This document shows, piece by piece, positions 23,997 through 35,900 of a stretch of DNA of 64,000 nt. The stretch comes from Leuctra nigra (Eukaryota > Arthropoda > Insecta > Plecoptera > Leuctridae), in the NCBI GenBank assembly GCA_934045905.1, contig OW203767.1, positions 12,341,073-12,405,072 on the forward strand, given 5' to 3'. Position 1 is the first letter of the stretch. Every line of letters starts with the position of its first letter. The translations under genes and the position numbers were made by a program. Below the pieces are notes generated by a model. The model saw only the letters and a list, made by a program, of their open reading frames with translations, searched no databases and had not been told where the DNA came from.

Positions 23997-26900
23997 TCAA
24001 CTCTGCACAGTTATATTTTTCCCTTCCGTCGTTTGTTTCTCTACCACCTCTTCTTTCTTCACCCCCACCCCCTGCGCCGCCACCCTCTGCACCACCTCCG
24101 CCTGCTTCGCCTCCGCCATCTGCTCCTCCGTCTGCTTGGCCTCCGCCATCTGCTTGAGCTCCGCGATCTGCCTCGCCTCCGCCTCCGCCTTCTCCGCCAT
24201 CTGCTTCGCCAGCCTCCTCGCGTGGACCAGCTTGTTGATGTCGTTGTACGTCTTCACCATGGGAGGGTGCGTGACGGCGGAGTTCATGTTGCAAGTCGGG
24301 TTCTGGACGAAGCAATCCAGACCGTCTTGGCCGTCCTTCGCCGCCTTCATGTAGCGGAAGAAGCGAAGGATGTCGGGGTTGTCCGACGACGGCTTCCTCA
24401 ACTCGTTCAGCTCTCTGCGCAGAATGAGACAGACACATGTCAAAACAATGTAGTTGAGGGAGAAGATGGTAACTTTTCAACTTATATTTTAGATCTTTTT
24501 ACAAAATTTATTGAGTTTTAATAATATATCAGATTTTGGTCCAGTTTTTCAATACTCTGCTAAAACCAGTCATTAAGTTAACACAGTCATTATTGTAATG
24601 TCATTGGTTGTTGCCATGACAATACAGTCGTAATCAACCGTTTAAAAGTTATCAGAGTATTGATAAACTGGCCCTAAACTAATATAAATTATCGATAATC
24701 ATTCATAAAACGAATAAATGATTGTATTCCATCATATTTTATTGTAAACAAAAATCTAATTTTCTAACTATTTTCACGATAGCGAAGCACCTCCACACAT
24801 TAGTTCAAGACTATCAAATATGGGACATCCAATTTGATCGAGTTTGACAGGTACTTTCTGCCAAGATGTCATTTAAAATCGAGTTAGGGCCGGTATTTCA
24901 ATACTCTGCTAAAGTTTCAATTAGCTGTTAACAGTTAGTTAGTACACAACTCTGTCTTTCAATTAGTTTTTGCCATGACAATACAGTCCTAATCAACTGT
25001 TTAAAGTTAGCAGAGTATTGAAAGACTGGCCCTTAGAGACCTTTGACTCCTCGTTCTGCTCCTCACCATTCAACCGTCAGTTCACAATCGTTCTCATATC
25101 AGTTATAATTTAATTGTTAATCAATGGGGCTCCACACTTCAAGCTTAGAATAGATTGAGCTAGGTGAAATTATTCCCCGTTGATATGGCAAAAGATCAAA
25201 TGTTGTTGACATTGCTAGAAATTTTGTCTGAATTAAAACCAAAAGAAGTTGATTAACATAAAGTGATCTTAGTATAAAAAGTAAGTAATTACACTTTAAA
25301 ACAATTACCTTCACTCCGAACACAAGAGTTTGGCATTATAATTCAAATACAAGAAGCTGTCATCTATCTGTCATTTTGTACAGACGCATGCGTGGAAGTA
25401 AAAAAGGTACAATTGTAGCTAGCGCTCCGTAGTGAGAACAAATGGCAGCTTGGAAGCCCACTATAATAATTCTAAAACTTATGTTTTCCATTCTCACTTA
25501 AACCACAAAACAATAATTTGTCTGGGATGGCAACGTCAATGACTTATAAGGAGGGCTCCATTTATCCATCCATAATTATGGTGCGCGTACTTCGTCACGT
25601 TTTTATTTAGCATAATTTTTTGTAAATCCCCACGACCCAAACATTTTGATCACGGAGGTCAGATTGAGTAACCGAAGAGATCTTCATAATCATCTTGACC
25701 CATTGAAGTTCAACATCTGTACATCACCAGTGATGAGATAACTTCGCGTGGTAATTCAAGTATTATTATCATGAATGAAACGTACTCATAAATGAGCATT
25801 GAATAAGGTCGAGGTGTTATACAACGTGTGACTTGCAACCTGTTGGATGTAATAAGTACTTGATAGGTTTGTTTCGCTGACCTGACCGATGGTCAGTTTA
25901 TGGGTGACCCCGTTTTGACCCCGCTGATGATCTATTAAAGCAGTTCGTGAGATGAATTGGAGGATTATTAGATTTTTGTTGTTGTAAATCGCTTTTGGAT
26001 GTGTTTTTTTTGTTAGAATTTCAAGACGTGTGTGATTATTATCGAATCTTGAGAATATTACTGCAGGTTTTTGGGTTACTTTATTTGGAATTCGTATTTT
26101 TTACTTGAATAAAGAGTTTTTTGAAAAAAAACATAGGTTCTAATTTTGGAATTTCGTTGTTAAGATTGTATTTTTAAATGATTGATGGGGTAATTTTTTA
26201 TATATTTTTATTAACCTTTGAACAGTACGTACTTACTAAAACTGTATAGGTAATAATACTTTGTTGTGACGAGCAATGCACACCTGTTTCACATTAAAAC
26301 AAAATATACCATAATATTTGACCTCTTTATTGGTACATTCAGGTAGAGAATGTGGAAAGGTATCATGATTCCGCTTAAATTCGAGTAAAAAAATACGAAA
26401 ATGTATTAAAGTTTGCACGGAATTGGTATTTCATTTTTACAAGTGTAATTACAGTTGAGTAGGTAAATACTATTCCGTGTCATGTTAAATAAAGGTAGCG
26501 TAATAAAATATGTACTGTTTGTAGACACACCCAGCTTTTCGATAGCTTGTGAATTTATTAACATTTTTGAAGATTCTGAAATTAAATAATGTAAAATAAA
26601 CATACTCTGATCTAATACTCATACTCATACTCTAACTTATCTGATTAGAGCAATGTTTCGAGTGGTCAATTTTGTTGACAATTTTGCTCGATGTCGTATT
26701 GTATTTCATACCGAATATGATGATAATGGGAACATGTCACCTAAATCATCGCTCTAATTCAAATAAAACTTTACTTTCAATACTGTTATCAACAGTGCAT
26801 ACCGTTCTGTTATGTCATTTCTAATAACCATTACAAATACAAATCACAAATCAAATAGTGCATCACTGCCCCACATTAAAGTATTATAGTTGTTGTATAA

Positions 26901-29900
26901 GTAAGTAATACAAGTGTAACAAACCTCTCTTCTGCATTCTCAACAACAACTCTGTATTACTTTCTGTGGGATTTGCGCATCACCAATAAAAAATTTACGA
27001 TAGACATTCTAGAATGGTATACTCAAATTACTTCGTGAATTGTAAAAATTAGAGCAATAGAATAAGTTTTTATCTATTAAATCTATAATTTCATTAAAAC
27101 GTGGGAAAACTCTCACGAATCTTTTACTTAGGTGGGGAAAAGGAGTAGTAGCAATGCACAACACTGTTACCAAAAATTTGATGAATATTATTTGATAATT
27201 CTTTTGAGAGGAAGCCCTCTATGGAAAAAAATCATTAATCAATTATTTATCAAATCAATAACATGATATTCGAATATCGATAAAATATAATTTTATGCAT
27301 TTCATGGCAATTTTCGTTTCAAATGTCGATCGTCTAGCATTTCGTTTTGGCAGCTAAATCACGATTTGTTGAGTACATTCAGTTTTTTAAAAGTGCTATT
27401 TAACATCGCACCGTTCCGCAACTAGGCTAATGAAGAGAGATGAAGACTATGACGATGACGATGATGATAGGGAGATGATGATGAAGAATTGGTGAAGATG
27501 GATGGTGAAAGGAGGATGTCCTTAGCCTTGAATAGATCATTAATAAAAATGAAATGCAATTAGTTGGGTAAAGTGCACTTTGCTATATCGACTGATGGAA
27601 TCCACTGAATGAACTTTGACTTCCGGAATGCAAGTCCTGAGCGGTATCATGAGCAAAGTACCCATACAGTTTCAGCACGTTTAATATCAAAGTAGGTACA
27701 GCCATTATTTCTGAATATTGTTAATAATTACTTACATAGCCCCATCAGACAACCCAGCGTATTGGTTTAAAATGATATTGCATTGCAATTATGTATGTTT
27801 AAAAAATTAAGATCTGCTTTAAAAAGGAAAGAATGTCTAGACATATTGCATACCGCGAAGAGAACCGCTCCTGAAATGCAACCTACACTTATCTTATCTC
27901 GTGACCCACCGAAATGTGTATTCAACAGCCAGCAAATGGCAGGTTCGCTACTTGAATTCGAAGCTGCAAACGGAAATGAGTATTGTTTGTTGGAAACGTA
28001 TGTTTGTCGTGAACTGCGGCTGACTTTCTTCATCATGGGTGAAGCCATTCAGTCACGACCATTGTTGACTTCATTGTTTCATTAGCCTCGATTATTGACA
28101 ACAGGTTAATGAGCTCTACAAGAATGAAGATAATAGAGAAGAGACATATTTCTTAATTTTCTAAAAATACTGATCATAACTTTTAGATTGTGCTATGTGA
28201 AAAAATAATAATTTAAAGACAATTATAGCTGCGGACTTTATTTAAGGGGGCTCAACCAATCGAACATTCCAGAATATTTATTATTTGAAATTACCATCAT
28301 AAATTACTTTTTCCAACATTTCAACTATATTTAAGTGTAAAAGAATCATAAAATGTCATTTAACTTGCAACTCCTGTCTTGAGGTTACAATTTATTGTTT
28401 TCCGAGAATGAACAAAACTTTAACAAAGGAGGTATTGGGAAATCATTTAGTTTTTTGTTTATAACTTTTAAAATAGCACACGTTGGTATTGTTGTAAAAA
28501 AATTTCCTAATTGAATGTCCAACCATCTATCTAGAAATCATTTTTTTTAAAAACGTTAAACCTCAGTAAAATCAAAACTCAAAACAGCATGGAAATCGTC
28601 ATGATTTTAATGGCCTAGATTATACTACATGTTAAAAATAGGAATTTAAAACAACAATATCTCAAAATCTAGACACGAGAAGTTGTTCACATTTCACAGT
28701 AACGTGTAAACAGTGATTATTGATACATCTGCCAAAAATAAGCTCATTTGGAAGATTCTAATTTTTAATTCTAATCAAAGATATTTATATTCAGTTATGC
28801 ACAATGATGCGTGAATTAATTATATTTTTGATTATTCTAAACTTTTAACTGAAAATGTATGTACTTTTTAGTGCATTTTTGCTGCCTGACAACGATTATA
28901 AAATTAAAATTCATAGTTCACACTCCGTTAATACCGTTATCTGCATATTGACAAGAGCGTGCATTGATCCATGATTCTAGCGGCTAATAAAGTAGCTTCA
29001 TTCATTTAGCTCACAGATGGTACCGGGGAATAACCTTCGGCCTCTTTGCACGAACTCTGTTAGTAGTTCATATCACTCAATTGTCAAATTCGTTTTTCTT
29101 TAGAAGATATTCATATTGATTGATTGAAGACCCACATTCTTTTCTAAAAAAAATATCTTCACACTTTTTTAGTCTCACTAGTTTATAATTTGTGAAAAAA
29201 ATAAAAACAATATGTGCCATTGGCGTGAATATTTAATATCATACATAATATTAAAAATCATCCACGCCTATGGAGATTCTCTGCTCTCATTTTACAACAA
29301 TTACTCTGCCTCCACAAACAATCGAACCTAAATCCTACAAATTGACCTGCAAACTTCAGGTTTTCGTTCACACCCACCCACAATTTACGTCCTACCCAAC
29401 ATTACAGATTTGTGTCGTCAACAAATTATCATAATGTGTCAACCAAACTGTGTAGAGAATCTAGACCAGTGTCTTGGCCGATGTTGGATATCCCGACGAA
29501 GCGTCATCGATGCCATGATTGTAGATTCCTCGTCTAACCTAGATAGCAACTATCATACTTGCAAGAAGACGGACCTACATTCGATGATTGTAGAGAGAGA
29601 GATGCCAAATATTAGCGAATTAACAGAATGTGTACGGAGGATGTATGTATGATTCACTATTGGGCAGACTTTCTAAAAGCTTAATATTTGTAGTTAAAAT
29701 CAAGAGTAATTTAAAATTTAGAAATAACTTATTTGAGAGTTTAGACTTACAACATAATTTAAAGTAATTGTTGTAACAAAATAATACATATTATAGAAAT
29801 ATTATAAAAATTTATTTGACATCTTAAATTCACAAAATCATCAAATCACTAACAATAGTTTTATACAGTATCTTTTACCAATGCGCGTTGAATCAGTTAT

Positions 29901-32900
29901 TCCAATTATGCTTTGTTTAACATCTACGGTTTGTTTTTGGTACTTTATTATACATTCTGTTATGTAAAGGTAGACCTTAGAGGAATTAACTAATTCCTAT
30001 AAGGTTAGACTGTCAATGTTTGTATGGTCAGTGGATACGGGTATAGATTTAGATCTTTTTCGGTTGCGTTCCAGTTAAGATATTTACTAAATAGAGTATC
30101 AATTATCAATTATTCCGGAAAACGGCGAATTAGTATTCTTTTGTTCATTACGCCATTCGAATAATGACGCAACATCTGAAAAACAAACGGGTTTAGTAAC
30201 GTTTTGTCAGACAATCCCGACGAAATAATAGATTTATATTATTACAAGTGTCATTGTTTAAAATAATCCCACATTTCTTTTGACATAATGTTTTACTGTT
30301 GTTTTCCTTTAGAATAATATATTTCTATTTCACGTTTATTTTTACTCTATAAGCAAGTTGCATAACACGGAAATATTTCAGTGCAGTTACATTGACCCAA
30401 TGTAAAAATAAGACAATTCGACCGGAGTTTTTGTTTTGTACTTTCGGCCACTGTGTCAAAAGTTGTTTTATATTTTTAAATCGCTAGAAGGAACCGAACT
30501 GCTTACGGCAGGTATTTCATTATAAATTTTTTACCAAAAAAAATGCAATTACACAACCAAGATTACAAAATAATGCATTGTTAATTAAGGTATAACCACC
30601 ATAACCTCAATGTTTCCGATTAACTTGAAATTTTGGTGACTTATTGATGATCATGCAAAACTCAATCCCTGAAAAAATTAAACAATTCGCGTGTCCAGTT
30701 TCTGAGATAAATCGATTTGTTTTCCCCATGTTATCTTATGGCGGAAAAAGAGAATGGTGTCATTTTTAGGCTATAATGAAGATCTATTTTTTTTGCGTCG
30801 ATAGATTTGAACGAAATTTTTTATTATGGTAGACATATGAACATACTATCAGAAAAAAAATTGAAAACAATACCAACGTGAGCTTTTTTAAAAGTTATAA
30901 GCCAAATTCGAAATTATTTTCCTATACCTCCCATGTTAAAGTTTTGTTCATCCTCTGATGACCTAAAATTGAAAACTCATTGTTGGACTGGAGTTGCAAA
31001 CTACAGGACTTTAAATGAGTCTGTTATACTTAAATATAGTTGAAATATAGGAAAACGTTTTTTGAACATGTAATTTCAAGAAAAAATATTTTTGTATATA
31101 TCGATCGATTGCTCTACCTTAATGCATTGTAGTCTGTAGACTTTGCAGACTTCAGACTTTTGTTTTCGTTGATATGTGCAAATATATTTATCTACAATTT
31201 GGCAAAGAACGCGATAAAAAGTTTATATAATTTTCAAAAAGAGAAAAAAATGCCGCAAAACATTTAACGTGAAATCTTTCATAATCATTGAAATATGATT
31301 CTTTTAATCATTTTCCTAATTAAAATATAATGTTGTTTTTCTTCAACGAAGGAAGTAGCTCAGTGGTTGACGCGTTCTTACTGAGAGGTTGTGGGTTCGC
31401 CTCCGGAGCCACTTATTGTTTTCACGACTCCATTAGATCTGATTGACTCATTGAACTGGCTGAGTATCAGTTTCAAGTAACAGCCAATGAAAGGTGATTT
31501 ATTCCTCTAATATTTGGGCTGATTTTGCGATGTATGGCGTTCCTTTCAATACTGGTAGATGAGCCAGTGCATAAAATTAGTTCCTTCGAAACCAGTTTCG
31601 CAACAATTTGGATTCACTTAGAAATGAATACTATAGTATAATGATAATAATTCGATTGTGATTCCATTGATTTCAAATCAATCATAAGATTGCAGAAGAT
31701 AACTTCGTGTGGTTTTGTAAACATGACTTCAAGGCACAGGATGGAAGAAGAATGTAGTCGGGTTCTTCCCAAGAAGCAATGCGGTTGCCGATAATTGGGG
31801 GGGGGGGGGGGAGGGAGAGAACCGAAATCAATTGTATCTGTTTATAAAATGTTAGGTTTTCCTCCTTTCCCCTAAGACAAAACAAGCAGAATGCTTAAAA
31901 TTGCGATATTAAAGTCAGAAAAGCCCGTGTCACTCTGTGTATCATACCGCTATTGGAATGTGCAGAGACTGAATTTCGTCATCTCGCGCGTTGTTTGAAA
32001 AATAGATTGATTTCCCCATTCTGACGGTTTCAAAAATGTGTTGTGGTACCACGTGACGACTGACCAATCTTGAGTAGGCGGAAACGGAAACATTGCTCTC
32101 TGCGCAAAGAGAAGCAATTCAAATCAAACTGTTGCATGTGAATTACTTTTGTCTCTTGTTTCAATAATCTTCCAGCCACAAGTTGGAACCCAGTGTGATA
32201 CGGACTTGAGGATATAATAAACACAATGTCCACCCCTATTGACATCTTACCGACTGAGCTGCGCCGACACGAGATTGCTGTACGGCGCGAACTTGGCCGG
32301 ATTCCTGTACATGGAGCAGACCAGTCTCTCCCTGCAGCTCTCCGACTCATAGCCCAGCTGCTTGAAGACGCTGTCGAGACGCGAGAGAAGTGGACTGTAG
32401 AAGGGATCGTAGTTGGTGAGCAGCAGCGACGACGCGGGGATGTTGTGGAAGATCTTGTAGTCCTGCTTCTGAGCCTGATGCCGCTGGTAGTAGTTCCCGG
32501 GGGGGTTCTCGTTGTGCGCCAGGCTCACCTTGGAGCTGGCGTGTGGCGGGTACCTGCGCAGGAGCATAGCAGTTAGATCAGCAGAAACATTCACACTTTC
32601 TTTCATTTTTCATCTAAAGCCGGAATTACACGGTTCAAGTTTCCTTGAAGGGGTTGAATTTAATCCTTGATTTCAAGGAAACATGAAAGAGAATTAAGAC
32701 GATTTAATGTTTATTTTTTATTGAAATTGCGGTGAAATTAACAATTGGTTGAAGTATTTCAAGACTTAAAGGAAAATTAAACATGTTCTAATTGAAAAGG
32801 CTGAAGATGTCTTGAATTCAAGACTTGGACGCGTGTTAAATGCTTCGATGTTTTCATTTAGACAATCCTAGTCTTGAACTCAACCCCCTTGGGTTGAATT

Positions 32901-35900
32901 CAAGGAAACTTGAATCGTGTAATTCAGCCTTAGGACATGATTTTTCCATGCTTTATCAGCTGTTCATTTTAATTTCAATACTATCAATTTATTTATTTTA
33001 TTTGGAACTACCTAAGGGTTGGTTTTTCAAAGCTCTGTTAAAAATCAGAAGTTATGTTTAACAATTATTTAGAGGTCATTCTAGTAATCACATTGGTAAA
33101 TGGTAACTCTGTTGGCCATATTGTCAAGTACAAATCAACTGTTTAACAGAGTCCATCCATAAGATTATTTGTGGTGTTGAGGACGGACTGACCGGACGCA
33201 ACTTCTGCAGAGCATGAGGCTGTTAATTTGTCAGAGCATAGAAAAACAGGTCATTTGTTAGTACAAAAGATAACATTCAGCGGTGTAGATAATAGTCAAA
33301 TGAGATTTTGTGGTGTTTTCAACCACGAAATCTCAGTTGGCTATGGTGTAGGGAACGACTGATGATAAGTCAGAGATCCCTTGCTCTACCACGTGACCTA
33401 CTACTGCATGAATTCAACGTTTATGGATTTGTAATCAGCCATGCTTGGGGAGTTTTGCAACTTAAACATTTTTTCTGGTGATTGACTTTTATAGCTTCAT
33501 GTAGTATTTTTAGGGCCTGAAATTACACTGTAAATAATAAAACATGTTTTGATACATTTCTTTAGCATTTTTGGGCTCATGTATTCGTAAGTACATTTTT
33601 ATGATCGTTTAAATAATTTAACGCTCAGAATTCTTTATCTTTTAAAGATAAATGAATGATTACAATGGTTTACTTCTAATCTTTTTATAAGGGGATAATT
33701 TTCACTTCATTTTGTATAAGAAACCCTTTTACAATCTAATACAAATTTTACTATCCTACTTCCGTTTCTACTCATTCTAACTCTAACTAAATGCTTTGCT
33801 CTACTGTTCAAATATATCATCTCATCTAATGAAGAAAATTTCCCTGACACTAATACATCATCCAAATCAAAACATGACACATGATTTAATCACACCACAA
33901 AGAACGTCAGTTTAAGTCAGAGATTAATGAAACAAATTCATTCAATACAGTCATGGTGAAAATGAGTCAGCAAAAAACTAGATAATTGACACTCGAATAA
34001 TCTTTAGATTGACCACCGGTCATTTCCCTCGGCCTCAAGTTTCTAAACCGAATGAAACAGTCAAAATGATAATGGAATAGAGATTGTGTCACAGATTTTT
34101 TAAGTCAAAAGATGCACCAAATAGAAATGTATTTAGGTAAGTAGGACCTCGTACAACACAAATAATTAAACATGCGCCGAGGTGCGTTGGAATTATAAGG
34201 CGAGAAATTATGTAATAATTGAATTAGAAGAACGCGTTCGGGTCTAGAGCATGTTGTAATTAAATACCTACGGTATCTTTTTACAAATTAAGACGTATTT
34301 CGTTCTATTTCGGCCAAAATTGATGAACTACTTATTTTTGTTTGCTAAATGAACTTATTTGAGATTCCATGATACATTTTTGAGTTGAGAAATGAAAGTT
34401 AAACTGATTGAGACTTTTGTGAAAGTTTTTTTTGTATCATTTACGATCAATAAATGAAACTGTGAATATCAAAATTGCAAGATTTTGACATGTAAACTTT
34501 TCCATAGTTTATTTATTGAAAAAACCTGAAATATTTGTAAGTATATATTGCTTCAATTACTGAAACTTTAAAATCAATTTTCTGATTATTTTCCATTCTA
34601 ATTTTAATAATTTTTTTAGTGAATTAACTAATTTAAAATATGCTTATATTTATATGCGAATATTAAGGATACGATAGTCACTGAAAAGTGTTCACAGAAT
34701 GTATTTTTATCTTGTAATTACACACTTTTGAGCACTTAAAACGAATGTCGACTTTCAAGGTACTTATTAAAACTCTAATTTTAGGTATGAGAAAATGTGC
34801 GCTTCACATGTAAGACTGATTGTTTCCATGCAATGAAGATGAGTGAACGTCTTGTAATAATCGTCATGACAGGGTAACAACGCACAGTCATGAGAAAACT
34901 CGCATAATTCCGTCATAATGTTGACATGATAATCGGAAGATTATTCTTACAGAGTGGAGAATGACAATGATACTCCACTTTACATGGCAGATGTTTAGCT
35001 TTACATTTATATTAATTTTGTTACTCTGCGAATGGCATTTCGTGTGTTGGAGAGCAAGGTTAGAACGAAAGCATCACAAGCATGTATTTTCATCCTCACA
35101 ATCGTCTCTACAAGCCAAATGTATATGTTCACAATGTATGATGATTTTTTTTAAATATCACAACAATTTATATTTTTACAAATACTTTTCCAAAATTAAT
35201 TGAAGTTGAATGGATAGCTCGAAAACATTTTAATCCAAAAATTTTAAAATGTAATTACCATGCTGGCTGGCTAAGGTAATTTGTCTGGACTAGCTTTCTT
35301 TGATCGAAATGCCACAAAGAATTTTGAAATAGAACCGTCGAACGATCCGTTTTTTGAAGACTGTGTTGAATGTTGTCACTTAAATTTTTGTTGTTGTTAC
35401 CATGTATATAGGTTATTATTTTTTTATAATAAGCATATATATACAAAGTACTTAATACTGTGAAGGACGAGAATAGTTCAGAACCGTGAATGTACTTTCC
35501 CCTGCCCTCTTAAGGGCCGTTTCGCCGCCTGTTTACGAACAGAGCAGACATCTTCCCGACACCCCATAATCATCCTCATGATCACTTGTTTATAATTAAA
35601 CAAACATTAATGATCCTAATCACACTATTATTTTTCATCCCCAACTCTGTAATTAACACACACACACATCTTCTCTTCCCATATTTGTTAGTAAAATGCA
35701 TTTCATTTATGTAAATGGAAGTGAATACTATCTTAACTAATTGTTTAACGAGTATATTTGCCTTCCTTCTAAACAGGTTAACTAATGAGCAATTAGTAAT
35801 ATTATGATCTTACCTCTTGTTATTCGTAGCAGCGTATAACGAAGAGGCCGGAAGTGTACCAGTAGGCTGTCTGTATCCACTGTACGGCTGATCTGGATAA

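Noticed and set aside
24033..24521. 162-codon plus-strand frame opposite the last exon of the 532-aa gene
   Set aside because: It is a His/Leu/Arg-rich shadow of the repetitive coiled-coil codons on the other strand.
27767..28085. 100-codon plus and 93-codon minus frames
   Set aside because: Isolated inside a long intron, overlapping on both strands, with no motifs or promoter.
31351..31412. Functional tRNA gene
   Set aside because: A- and B-box matches are present but the D-stem and acceptor arms do not pair; kept only as a tRNA-like relic.
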